Below are positions 1-7,692 of a stretch of 21,808 nucleotides of DNA, piece after piece (position 1 is the first letter of the stretch; each line of letters starts with the position of its first letter). This DNA comes from Paraktedonobacter sp035294465 (lineage in GTDB: Bacteria; Chloroflexota; Ktedonobacteria; Ktedonobacterales; Ktedonobacteraceae). The translations under genes and the position numbers were made by a program. Location of the stretch: contig DATGKW010000200.1 of NCBI GenBank assembly GCA_035294465.1, positions 1 through 21,808 on the forward strand, in the 5' to 3' direction. The notes under the pieces are model-generated. The model did not search any database, was not told the origin of the DNA, and saw nothing but the letters and a program-made list of their open reading frames with translations.

Positions 1-329
1 AATACCGTCAGCATACCCAGCAGCGTCCAGGCAAACTGGGCAAGGCGCAGCCAGCGCTGCTCTGACCCGGCAAATAGCCCGACCAGCGCCAGAGCAATCA
101 CCACAAGGCACCAGCCCAGTCCGGCCAGCGAAATTGGCAGGGATGTGCCGGGGATATAGGAATATGGGCTTGTGATCACGCGAGCGCAGTTCACGAAGCC
201 GCTCTCTGAGCAAGCCAGCGTAATCCGGCTATTATAATGCACAAGCGTCAAATAGATCGCGTCAACTGCTCCCAGCAGGGCTAATATCAGCAAGGCCACC
301 TGGGACCCGGAACGACGTAACAAGTTCAT
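1..329 (-). CDS. VKOR-family (vitamin K epoxide reductase-like) membrane protein, partial
   Basis: The 3' part of the gene lies outside the window; about 109 N-terminal residues are visible. Family role: VKOR homologues are integral membrane quinone-linked oxidoreductases that reoxidise thiol oxidases of the DsbA type and so drive disulfide formation outside the membrane. Seen here: a first membrane segment at about residues 11-30, then an outward loop with Cys40 and Cys48 (the C-x7-C spacing of human C43/C51) and Ser54, six residues after the second Cys as in human Ser57, followed by PYSYIPGTS and a second hydrophobic segment from about residue 66. The CxxC active site of the fourth helix would lie beyond the window edge and cannot be checked. 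The start is supported by GGGGAGGA 8 bases upstream of the ATG. The gene is divergent from fgd. A fusion to a thioredoxin domain, common in bacteria, cannot be excluded. Confidence 0.8.
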   Translation of the reverse strand, partial: MNLLRRSGSQVALLILALLGAVDAIYLTLVHYNSRITLACSESGFVNCARVITSPYSYIPGTSLPISLAGLGWCLVVIALALVGLFAGSEQRWLRLAQFAWTLLGMLTV

Positions 330-389
330 TATATGTATCCTCCCCACAAGGCTCAAGGCGTGTCTATACAGCATGCCTTACTCTGAAGT

Positions 390-419
390 AAGATACCGTT
401 TATACCCTCACTATGTCAA
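390..419 (-). promoter_or_regulatory. Putative promoter of the VKOR-family gene
   Basis: Read on the minus strand, a perfect -35 TTGACA (419-414) is followed after 18 bases by TATCTT (395-390). Transcription would begin near 383 and give a leader of about 55 bases. The -35 match is strong and the -10 is 4 of 6, so this is a prediction only. Confidence 0.45.
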
Positions 420-464
420 TATGTTTCAGCACACCGGTAGAGCTTTCTCCGTCATTTGCTCAGT

Positions 465-494
465 TTGTCATAAACAAAGCCCCTGGCATATGCT
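465..494 (+). promoter_or_regulatory. Putative promoter of fgd
   Basis: TTGTCA (465-470) and TATGCT (489-494) are separated by 18 bases, about 110 bases before the fgd start. The element faces away from the VKOR promoter in the same divergent spacer. The match to consensus is moderate. Confidence 0.35.
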
Positions 495-604
495 ACAAAG
501 AGCACATTCGGATCGTGCGCAAATGCTCGCACCGTGTATGATCAACACAGCCAAAAAAGCAGAGAAGGCGGTTCCACAATAGAAAGCAGAGGAAATAGCA
601 CAGC

Positions 605-1615
605 ATGGCACATCCATTGAAATTAGGCTATAAGGCATCGGCGGAACAATTCGGTCCCAAAGAACTGCTCAGCTTCGCGATTGAAGCAGAGCAGTGTGGG
701 TTTGATAGTGTCTGGATCAGCGATCATTTTCAGCCCTGGCGGCACACCGATGGGCACGCCCCATTTGCCTTTGCCTGGTTAGGCGCGCTGGGTGAACGCA
801 CAGAACGCATCTTGCTGGGTACAAGTGTCCTGACGCCAACGTTCCGCTACAATCCGGCGATTGTAGCCCAGGCATTCGGAACGCTGGGCATACTCAACCC
901 TGGACGGATGATTCTGGGCGTCGGCTCCGGCGAGTCGCTGAACGAGATCGCGGTGACAGGGGGAGAATGGCCGGCGGCGAAAGAGCGCCTGGCCCGCCTG
1001 CGCGAAGCAACCGAATTGATCCATCGCCTGTGGACAGAAGATCTTGTCACTTTCGAGGGCCAATACTACCGGACGCTTAACGCGACCATCTACGATAAGC
1101 CCGCTCAGCCCATTCCCATCTACATCAGCGCGGGCGGTCCTGTCGCGGCCAAATTCGCTGGCCGGGCAGGAGACGGCTTTATCTGCACCTCCGGCAAAGG
1201 TGACACGCTCTATCGAGAACAACTACTGCCAGCAGTAGCTGAAGGAGCCAGAACAGCCGGGCGCGATCCCGAAAGTATCGAGAAAATGATCGAAGTTAAG
1301 GTTTCGTTCGACATGGATCGCGAGCGCGCCATGCAGGACACACGCATCTGGGCAGCCCTGGCTCTACCGGCAGAGGACAAGGCCAATATTCATGATCCAC
1401 GCGAGATGGAGGCAAAGGCCGCAACGGTCGCCGACCAGGCTCACAAACGCTGGCTCGTTTCCAGCGATCCAGAGGAACATATCGAACAGATACGCCCCTA
1501 TATCGAGCTAGGCTTCACTCACCTGGTCTTCCACGCCCCCGGCGATAATCAGTCGCGTTTCTTACAACTCTACGCGAAGGAAATTTTGCCCAGACTGAGA
1601 AAACGCTGGGGCTAA
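605..1615 (+). CDS. fgd: F420-dependent glucose-6-phosphate dehydrogenase (luciferase-like fold)
   Basis: Family reaction: oxidation of glucose 6-phosphate to 6-phosphogluconolactone with reduction of coenzyme F420, the main source of F420H2 in mycobacteria. The 336-residue protein matches the mycobacterial FGD1 length and pattern as I remember it: N-terminal LKLGYKASAEQF, SDHFQPWRH, LLGTSVLTPTFRYNP, GVGSGESLNE, AGDGFICTSGKG and C-terminal HLVFHAPG. The catalytic set is present: Glu14, His41, Trp45 and Glu110 (Glu13, His40, Trp44 and Glu109 in M. tuberculosis FGD1). AGAGGAA lies about 10 bases before the ATG. The gene is a single unit ending at a hairpin terminator. It implies that the organism makes F420; no F420 biosynthesis gene is in view. 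A related F420-dependent sugar-phosphate or alcohol dehydrogenase is possible, but the motif agreement makes FGD the best call. Confidence 0.9.
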   Translation: MAHPLKLGYKASAEQFGPKELLSFAIEAEQCGFDSVWISDHFQPWRHTDGHAPFAFAWLGALGERTERILLGTSVLTPTFRYNPAIVAQAFGTLGILNPGRMILGVGSGESLNEIAVTGGEWPAAKERLARLREATELIHRLWTEDLVTFEGQYYRTLNATIYDKPAQPIPIYISAGGPVAAKFAGRAGDGFICTSGKGDTLYREQLLPAVAEGARTAGRDPESIEKMIEVKVSFDMDRERAMQDTRIWAALALPAEDKANIHDPREMEAKAATVADQAHKRWLVSSDPEEHIEQIRPYIELGFTHLVFHAPGDNQSRFLQLYAKEILPRLRKRWG

Positions 1616-1915
1616 CCAATCTCTTCCTCCGGCAATTAGCAAAATAGGACAGAGACGTGAGATTGCCTCCGTCTCTGCCTTTTCACAGCAAAGTTACGCC
1701 ATTGCTCTAGCAAGAATTACCTATCAGTCCATCGAAAAATGGTGAACAAAATAGCTGATTCGTTCCCAAGATTATGGTAAACTGGGCCAGAAAATAGGAG
1801 GGTTGGGCATACTGTATCTATGTAGGTGATTTTAGCGAGGTGTTTATTCAAATAGAGGCACTTACCAGGATACATTAAAGAGAGACAAAACGCCGGGGAA
1901 TTACTCCCAGGAGGA
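1616..1915. other. Intergenic region between fgd and the zinc-ribbon gene
   Basis: The first 70 bases hold the fgd terminator. The remaining 230 bases are AT-richer and should contain the promoter of the zinc-ribbon/kinase unit, but I find no convincing -35/-10 pair. TTCAAA (1847-1852) with TACATT (1871-1876) at 18 bases is the best, weak candidate. I see no coding signal on either strand. Confidence 0.5.
1650..1684 (+). terminator. Rho-independent terminator after fgd
   Basis: CAGAGACG (1650-1657) pairs with CGTCTCTG (1670-1677). The stem can extend inward by GAG/CTC past one bulged base, leaving the loop ATTGC. The tract CCTTTTC follows directly. It lies 35 bases after the fgd stop. Confidence 0.75.
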
Positions 1916-4117
1916 ATGAAAAAAGCAATGAAGCAGTGCGAATTTTGTGGAACCGGCATGCCTGACGAGGCGAGCTTCTGTAGCAAATGCGGGCGAGCTT
2001 CCTCGCCAGTTTCACAACCGGCAGGCGATGCTGTTGATCTCCCGACCGTTTCCCTGGAAAGCCCTCTCGCTGACGAGCAGCCAACTGTGCTCAGCGTTGC
2101 GGAGAAGCACACCGTCCTTGATGCGGGCCGCACGCCAAGCGGGCTGCACCCTGTCGTACTGGTTCCTCTGGAGAAAGAGAACGACGGAGATAGAGAGAAA
2201 AGCGGAGCGCTGCATCCTATCGTGCTGGTTCCCCTGGAGGAAGAGAACAAAGGGGAAAATGAAGATGAGGAGGAGAAACGCAGACGCGCAGCTCTCATCG
2301 GCCTGGGCCTGCCTCTGGCCGGCGAGGTGATAAGCCAGTCGCCCTCCGATCAGGTCCCGGTTCTTCAGAGTGCCCCCCAGGTGGAACACGTACCGGTTCT
2401 TCAGAGCACCCCCCAGGTGGAACATGTACCGGTGATCCCACATGCACCTGGCCCCGTTTCACCAACGCTACCGGGCGGGCCTGGCACATGGCAGGCCCCT
2501 TCTCAGCCTGACCCGATGCCACCACAGAACCCGCCGTATACCCCACCATATACACCTCCAGGACCCACGGGAAACGGTCCTGGAGGGTCTACCGGCACAG
2601 GCACAACAGGAGGCTCGTCGAGCTGCCTGATTAATGGCTTGATCGTTCTGGCTACGCTTCTCATTCTCGCCTCTATTTTCGTCGGTCTGGGTCTGACGGC
2701 CTTCGCTCCAAACCTCTCGCTCAGCGGCAGCTCAAACGTAGCCTCCGGCAGTACTATGACCCTGCACGGCAGCAATTTCTTGCCCAATAGCAGCGTGACA
2801 CTGACCCTGGACGCAGGCATACCTCTCTACGCCTTCCAGCCTTCGATACGCGAGCAGATGGCTTATGGGCGCGCGCAACTCGCCGTCGGAACTGGCCTCA
2901 TCACGCGGACATCCGCGTTACCCACCCCAACAAATGTTGTCTCCGTCCACGGTGACGGCACATTCAATGTCACTTTCCAGGTAAATCCTTCCTGGTCGCC
3001 CGGCCAGCACACCATTCACGCCACAGAGGCGGTGAGCCATCGCAGCGCCTCACTCAATTTCACCATTACGCAACCGGGAGCGGTCGCTACTCCAACACCT
3101 GAGCCAACTGCTACGCCCACGCCAACACCAACCAGCACGCCCACGCCTACCCCCACAACCCCTGTCACTCCCGCGCCAATTTTAAGCTGTGCCAACCCGG
3201 GTAGTCTCGCGTTAGGACCAGTGAGTGAGCTCAGCTCGCAGACTGCAAGCGGCACGATAACGCTCTGCACCAGCGGCTCAGGCACTCTTACCTGGTTTGC
3301 CAGTTGGAATCAGAACCAGGCCCCCTGGCTGCAACTCAACAGGACTGGCGGCTCGGTGCTGGCCCCGGCTCAGGATCAGGTAACAGTGACGGTCTCCGCG
3401 GCGAGCCTGAAGGCAGGCACATATAAAACGACGATCACGTTCATTGGCACACAAAGCAACACCACCCAGGCAGTCAACGTGACGTTCACTGTAAGAGCTG
3501 CCTGCGCCAGGATAAGCTCGACAAATCTGTCGTTCACAGGCGTAGAGGGCAGCAACAATCCGCCACCACAAACGGTTTCTCTCGTGAACTGCGGGCTGAC
3601 TAGCGACTGGTCCGCGACAATTGGCAGTAACAACGACCACTGGCTGGCCATCAGTCCGAGCAGAGGCACACTCAAGCCTGGCACGACCGCCACGATCACA
3701 GTGGCAGTTTCGATAGCGAACCTGTCAGCAGGCAACTACCCAAACACCATTGACATCAAAATTGGCTCACAAAGCACTGTGATAGAAGTTACCCTGACGG
3801 TCAATCCACCACCGACGATCTCAGCCGCTCCCAATCCGCTGAATCCCAACTGTGCAGGCGATCCAAGCGGAAACGGAAATACCGATTGTGTGGCCACCTT
3901 AACGAATAATTCGGCGAACGTCGGTCTGAGCTGGGCAGCGGCGGCCAGCGTCAGCGGAGTGACGGTACAGGCCAATAGCAACAGCATTCCGGCGGGGAGC
4001 AACGAGACGGTGACAATTGTCATTCCGGCCAGCGCTCCCTGCACCAATATCACTATCACCTTTACCGGGCCGGCAAATTCGGCATCTGTTACCTGGGATT
4101 GCACGCCAATCGAGTAA
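1916..4117 (+). CDS. Zinc-ribbon / single-TM protein with extracytoplasmic BACON-like beta domains
   Basis: I recognise the architecture but not a named gene. Residues 8-25 form a zinc ribbon (CEFC...CSKC). A charged, low-complexity cytoplasmic stretch follows, with an imperfect 22-residue duplication (LHPVVLVPLE / LHPIVLVPLE) and a 12-residue tandem repeat (VPVLQSAPQVEH). A Pro/Gly-rich linker leads to one membrane helix at about 238-262. Outside are an Ig-like domain (about 265-385), a Thr/Pro linker (about 392-421), two BACON-like beta-sandwich domains (about 424-525 and 530-630; GTYKTTITF and GNYPNTIDI mark equivalent strands) and a further beta domain with paired Cys. The kinase gene starts 72 bases downstream, so the two are probably co-transcribed. 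Three similar T-V-[SL] sites (Thr44, Thr57, Thr66) could be kinase targets; this is inference. AGGAGG sits only 1 base before the first ATG and 13 before the in-frame ATG at 1928, so 1928 may be the real start. Confidence 0.85.
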   Translation: MKKAMKQCEFCGTGMPDEASFCSKCGRASSPVSQPAGDAVDLPTVSLESPLADEQPTVLSVAEKHTVLDAGRTPSGLHPVVLVPLEKENDGDREKSGALHPIVLVPLEEENKGENEDEEEKRRRAALIGLGLPLAGEVISQSPSDQVPVLQSAPQVEHVPVLQSTPQVEHVPVIPHAPGPVSPTLPGGPGTWQAPSQPDPMPPQNPPYTPPYTPPGPTGNGPGGSTGTGTTGGSSSCLINGLIVLATLLILASIFVGLGLTAFAPNLSLSGSSNVASGSTMTLHGSNFLPNSSVTLTLDAGIPLYAFQPSIREQMAYGRAQLAVGTGLITRTSALPTPTNVVSVHGDGTFNVTFQVNPSWSPGQHTIHATEAVSHRSASLNFTITQPGAVATPTPEPTATPTPTPTSTPTPTPTTPVTPAPILSCANPGSLALGPVSELSSQTASGTITLCTSGSGTLTWFASWNQNQAPWLQLNRTGGSVLAPAQDQVTVTVSAASLKAGTYKTTITFIGTQSNTTQAVNVTFTVRAACARISSTNLSFTGVEGSNNPPPQTVSLVNCGLTSDWSATIGSNNDHWLAISPSRGTLKPGTTATITVAVSIANLSAGNYPNTIDIKIGSQSTVIEVTLTVNPPPTISAAPNPLNPNCAGDPSGNGNTDCVATLTNNSANVGLSWAAAASVSGVTVQANSNSIPAGSNETVTIVIPASAPCTNITITFTGPANSASVTWDCTPIE
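2144..2248 (+). repeat. Imperfect 66-bp-spaced duplication within the zinc-ribbon gene
   Basis: The 39-base stretches 2144-2182 and 2210-2248 are near-identical and both encode LHP[VI]VLVPLE followed by acidic/basic residues. The period of 66 bases (22 codons) keeps the frame. This is an internal protein repeat in the cytoplasmic part. Confidence 0.8.
2354..2425 (+). repeat. 36-bp in-frame tandem repeat (two units)
   Basis: Units 2354-2389 and 2390-2425 differ at four bases and encode VPVLQSAPQVEH and VPVLQSTPQVEH. A degenerate third unit begins at 2426 (VPVIPHAP). The high base identity suggests recent slippage or duplication. Confidence 0.85.
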
Positions 4118-4189
4118 ACTCTCAAAATGGTTAGATACCAGGTAAGAGGAAAAAGCGATTGCCAGTGAGCAATTGCAAGCGGAGATTTC

Positions 4190-6058
4190 ATGAGTACGGA
4201 AAATGACTCGCTCATTGGCAAGCAGCTTGGAGCCTATCGGGTCCAGGCAAAGCTAGGTGAAGGCGGCATGGCGGTCGTCTATAGAGCTTATCACCCCCGC
4301 CTGCGCCGCGAAGTGGCCGTCAAGGTTATTCTTTCTGAGATTGCGGACCGCGAGGGCTTTCAAGCACGCTTTGAACGCGAGGCCCAGGTCATCGCCAGCC
4401 TGGAACATCCAAATATTGTGAGCATCTATGACTTCGCCACAGAAGGGCACCTCACCTACCTGGTGATGCAGTATGTTGGCGGCGGCACACTGCGCGATCA
4501 GATGCGCGGCGCGCGCTTCCTGGACCCCCAGCGTGCCACGCAGTACGCGATTCAGATGGCGCGCGCGCTGCACCACGCGCACCAGCGCGGCGTTGTTCAC
4601 CGCGACGTGAAGCCACAGAATATGCTTATCTCCAGCTTCGATCCCAATCATCTCTTGCTCTCTGACTTCGGCATCGCCAAGCTTTATCACACCAGCGAAG
4701 AACTTTCATTCCCGGCCATGCCCACGCGCACCCACGAAGATCTCGCGCTCACAGGCATCAGCCAGGTCATCGGCACCGCAGACTATATGTCGCCCGAACA
4801 GGCTCTAGGCAATCCGGTAGACGCGCGCAGCGACGTCTACGCACTGGGCGTGGTGCTCTACCAAATGCTTACTGGCGATGTCCCCTTTCACTCGACTACA
4901 CTGAGTGGTTTGCTCTACCAGCACGCCTATGTTCCGCCACCTCCCGTGCGCGAGAAGAACCCGCTCGTGCCGGAAGTCCTGGCGTGGATCACCGCCAGAG
5001 CGATGGCTAAGACGCCCGAAGATCGTTTTCAGACCGCTGAAGCAATGGCCCAGGCTCTAGCACGAATGAACATCGACGCTACGAACCCACTGCCCCCTCT
5101 GGCACAGGAAATATTGAACACTCTGCCCCAGCCGAGATCCATCAGCGAGATCTCCACGCGCTTTGTATCAGGCTCACGGCAAAGTCTTTCCAATCCACCC
5201 GGCTGGAATGAGGAGTACGCGAGATATTCGGACATGCAGACGCGACCAGATGCCCCGCGCGTCACGCAGCCACCGGACACCTCACTGCCAACCACCGGAC
5301 CGGGCATCACTGGCACATCGCGCTCCAACGCAAAAAAGCGCCCGTTCCCGCTAAGTTACGTCCTTGTCACTCTGGCGCTTATCTTCTGCCTGGTGGTGAT
5401 TGGTATGCGCGCGCTGCCCGGCCTCGTCGGAAACGCTCCTCATTCAACCGGCGGAGGAGCAAACAATGGAACAGCCCAGGCATTTAGCGAGACTTTCCAG
5501 GACAACAGCCGGGACTGGCAGACGGGCAATCTGAACAATGGTGTTACAGCGAGCACGCCGGGCGGAGGAGCCTATGCCGTCACTGTGCCAGCAAACAGAA
5601 CAGCCTTGCCCTACCCACAGGCTGTGGGCACGCTACCGGCAAGCTTCACCCTGACAGCCGAGATCCAGCAGATCTCAGGGTCGGCAGACGCAGAATACGG
5701 GATCGCTTTCCATTTTAGCGAGGACAGTAGCGGGAATAACATCCACTGCTACGCGCTGGTCGTCAATAGCAGCGGCGCTTATCAAATCCTCGAATGCAAA
5801 GACCAACAGTTTGTGTATATCTCGCAAGGCAGCTACCAACCGAACGGGAAGCAGCACACGCTGAGAGTGAAAGCGCAGAGCAGCAGCTACTCTTTCTTCA
5901 TCGATGGACGTGAAAAGCAAATCGCCATCGGCAATCATCCTGCTACCTCTACCTGGAACGATAGCACCTTCCGCGGCGGTCAACTCACGCTGCTCTTTAG
6001 CGGGGGCGCGACCGGTGCAGAATTTGAAGCGACCAGAGTGCAGTTAAGCATCCCGTAG
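4190..6058 (+). CDS. Transmembrane Ser/Thr protein kinase with extracytoplasmic lectin/jelly-roll-like domain
   Basis: A Hanks-type (PknB-like) kinase. The kinase domain spans residues 16-290 with the Gly loop GEGGMAVVY, Lys45, the helix-C Glu64, HRDVKPQN (catalytic Asp139), DFG at 159-161 and GTADYMSPEQ. All catalytic residues are intact, so it should be active. The segment between DFG and GTA is 33 residues, against about 19 in PknB as I recall it, with several Ser/Thr that could be autophosphorylated. A variable juxtamembrane linker follows, then one helix at about 385-407 and an outer domain (about 425-622) opening with FSETFQDNSRDWQTG and ending in a beta-rich pattern typical of LamG/DUF1080-type jelly rolls; there are no PASTA repeats. 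The outer domain probably senses a glycan or other ligand, which is inference. GGAG lies about 6 bases before the ATG. The neighbour upstream is a likely partner or substrate. Confidence 0.92.
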   Translation: MSTENDSLIGKQLGAYRVQAKLGEGGMAVVYRAYHPRLRREVAVKVILSEIADREGFQARFEREAQVIASLEHPNIVSIYDFATEGHLTYLVMQYVGGGTLRDQMRGARFLDPQRATQYAIQMARALHHAHQRGVVHRDVKPQNMLISSFDPNHLLLSDFGIAKLYHTSEELSFPAMPTRTHEDLALTGISQVIGTADYMSPEQALGNPVDARSDVYALGVVLYQMLTGDVPFHSTTLSGLLYQHAYVPPPPVREKNPLVPEVLAWITARAMAKTPEDRFQTAEAMAQALARMNIDATNPLPPLAQEILNTLPQPRSISEISTRFVSGSRQSLSNPPGWNEEYARYSDMQTRPDAPRVTQPPDTSLPTTGPGITGTSRSNAKKRPFPLSYVLVTLALIFCLVVIGMRALPGLVGNAPHSTGGGANNGTAQAFSETFQDNSRDWQTGNLNNGVTASTPGGGAYAVTVPANRTALPYPQAVGTLPASFTLTAEIQQISGSADAEYGIAFHFSEDSSGNNIHCYALVVNSSGAYQILECKDQQFVYISQGSYQPNGKQHTLRVKAQSSSYSFFIDGREKQIAIGNHPATSTWNDSTFRGGQLTLLFSGGATGAEFEATRVQLSIP

Positions 6059-6226
6059 AAAACCTTGCAAGAAGCTGCGAACGTGAGTACGATTGAGATA
6101 TCACTGTATTTCATCACGATACCGAAATGCGCAGTGCATCTAGTACGAATATACAGTAAGCAAGGAAGGAACAAAGCCAATACCTCCAGGCCCAGAATTC
6201 ATGCTTGAGTCGCATCCCTGCATGGA

Positions 6227-6288
6227 ATGGAGCAGTTCCCTGCGTGCGTCGCGATTCCTGGTGGCATGCGCAGAGAACGTCGCTCCAT
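6227..6288. repeat. Long imperfect inverted repeat between convergent genes
   Basis: ATGGAGC...TTCCCTGCG (6227-6244) pairs imperfectly with CGCAGAGAACGTCGCTCCAT (6269-6288), closing a loop of about 24 bases that can itself pair partly. It lies between the ends of the kinase gene (+) and the luciferase-like gene (-). No U-tract flanks it, so a classical terminator is doubtful; it may be a 3'-end stabilising or Rho-dependent structure. Nothing else is recognisable in 6059-6305. Confidence 0.5.
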
Positions 6289-6305
6289 CTCTGATGTTGC
6301 ATCAT

Positions 6306-7286
6306 TCATGAGAGCGCTGGCATTACCTGCTGGCTGAATACCTGCAACGTTTCAAGGTCCCCCGGTATGATCCCGATGATAAAGTACTGGATGCCTGCTT
6401 GGACCAGGGCACTGTAGTAGGCAATGATCTCATCTACCGATCCCGTAACCATACCGGTACGGAAAAATTCACGCATCTCTGGAGGCATGGTCTCTTGCTT
6501 GGCAGCAATGATGTCCGGAGTCTCTCCCAGTATAACCGGAAGTGCTGTATGCGTACGTAGCACCGCATCTACGGGACGCCCAACCGCTTCACAATGTGTA
6601 CGGAGAACACTGCATTTACGCTTTACATCTTCCATGCTGGTAGCGCTACCGGTATACATATGTGGCCCGAAATTAGAGGCATCGGCATACTGCGCTACCT
6701 GGCGTAACGTGGTCCGTTCGCCACCACCACCAATGAGCAAAGGAACGTACGGCTGCTGGACAGGTCCAAACGGAATCTGGGCCTGTCTGGTTTGCACGTA
6801 CTTACCAGTGTAAGTGAGCGGCGGTGCGTCCCAGATTCCTTTCAGCACTTCGATTGTTTCCGCCAGCGCTGCCTGGCGCTCTGGTGTCTTGAGAAATGGT
6901 ATCCCTAACTGCTCAAACTCAAACGGGATATCTCCGATTCCTAATCCAAGCACAAGACGGCCTCCACTCCAGCGATCCACATCCGCCGCCTCACGGGCAA
7001 GCAAGAGCGGATGACGGAAGAAAACGCAAGCCACGAACGAGCCTAACCGGAGATTGCGTGTCGTCACTGCCAAAGCAGCTAGAAGAGTCCAGCAATCAGG
7101 CGCAATCGTTGGGTGATCAGGAACCCAGATGGAGTCATAGCCCAGTTCCTCCGCTGCCTGTGCGTTGTCATAAAACTCCTTCCAGTCAGCGCCGCTACCT
7201 AAGAAGCTCACGCCTACACGTACCTTCTGGAGTCCCTCAGCCACCCAGGGATGGATAACTTGCGTGTCCTTTTCTGTCCCTTGCAT
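6306..7286 (-). CDS. LLM-class (luciferase-like) F420/flavin-dependent oxidoreductase
   Basis: The 326-residue protein has the bacterial luciferase-like TIM-barrel pattern: RVGVSFLGSG at strand 1, AAEELGYDSIWVPDHP, LRLGSFVACVFFRHPLLLAREAADVD, GGRLVLGLGIG, and late in the barrel VPLLIGGGGERT-LRQVAQYAD. In this family these regions bind F420 or FMN and a hydride is passed to or from an organic substrate; the substrate cannot be read from the sequence. It is clearly different from the FGD of this window: the His-Phe-Gln-Pro-Trp motif is replaced by DHPTIAPD. The ATG is preceded by AAAGGA about 10 bases upstream, and there is no better in-frame alternative before the conserved start of the barrel. 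It is transcribed alone, divergently from the sirtuin. Confidence 0.85.
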   Translation of the reverse strand: MQGTEKDTQVIHPWVAEGLQKVRVGVSFLGSGADWKEFYDNAQAAEELGYDSIWVPDHPTIAPDCWTLLAALAVTTRNLRLGSFVACVFFRHPLLLAREAADVDRWSGGRLVLGLGIGDIPFEFEQLGIPFLKTPERQAALAETIEVLKGIWDAPPLTYTGKYVQTRQAQIPFGPVQQPYVPLLIGGGGERTTLRQVAQYADASNFGPHMYTGSATSMEDVKRKCSVLRTHCEAVGRPVDAVLRTHTALPVILGETPDIIAAKQETMPPEMREFFRTGMVTGSVDEIIAYYSALVQAGIQYFIIGIIPGDLETLQVFSQQVMPALS

Positions 7287-7519
7287 TTGTTGTGCATCCT
7301 TTCACTTACGGTTGTCAAAAACGGCTTCACAAGCAAAGAAAGGCCGGAGCTTGTGACGGTGCTTCTCACCTGCCAACCAACTGCAGATAGAATGCTGCTC
7401 CCGCCATATGCCCCGGCCTCGTGCGATGCATCTGGTTGCGCCATATCAAACGGATCAGCGCAAGAAATAAATCTCATGTGCTGATTATGTATATGTACAT
7501 TTCAATGTATCTTTCTATC

Positions 7520-7548
7520 ATCTTAACAGGTAAATCAGTATAGGTCAA
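7520..7548 (-). promoter_or_regulatory. Putative promoter of the luciferase-like oxidoreductase gene
   Basis: On the minus strand TTGACC (7548-7543) is followed after 17 bases by TAAGAT (7525-7520). If used, it gives a leader of about 225 bases. A second -35-like TTGACA lies upstream on the same strand near 7579, but I see no good -10 for it. Confidence 0.3.
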
Positions 7549-7645
7549 GTATCTTTGCCAGCACAAGACTTTTTGTCAATTTTCTTTGCATATACCTGAT
7601 TCATAAAGTCCCGGTCTTTTTTGGCCCCTGGCGAAGAATATAGGT

Positions 7646-7651
7646 TATAAT
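7646..7651 (+). promoter_or_regulatory. Putative -10 element of the sirtuin gene
   Basis: A perfect TATAAT lies 41 bases before the sirtuin ATG. The only -35-like sequence is TTGGCC (7621-7626), 19 bases upstream and a weak match. Confidence 0.4.
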
Positions 7652-7692
7652 AAATACAAAGGACGGCAGAGACCAGGTCAGGCAGGAATACG

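Larger units (their letters stand above)
7287..7692. other. 406-base divergent spacer between the luciferase-like gene and the sirtuin gene
   Basis: It contains the candidate divergent promoters listed separately, and an AT-rich core (about 7470-7660) including the palindrome ATGTACAT inside TATATGTACATTT (near 7490-7502), which could be an operator. The part near 7290-7470 is not AT-rich and has an open minus-strand frame (stop-free to 7477), but no ribosome site, so I do not call a gene. Confidence 0.4.

Noticed and set aside
373..582. 69-codon plus-strand open frame in the VKOR/fgd divergent spacer
   Set aside because: Poor ribosome site, no protein-like composition, and it overlaps both candidate divergent promoters.
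3091..3180. Short CCAACRCC-like repeats suggesting a CRISPR or microsatellite
   Set aside because: They are the codons of a Thr/Pro-rich linker (TPTPTPT) inside the zinc-ribbon gene.
7214..7477. 87-codon minus-strand frame across the start of the luciferase-like gene
   Set aside because: No ribosome site, overlaps the true start in another frame, no recognised motif.
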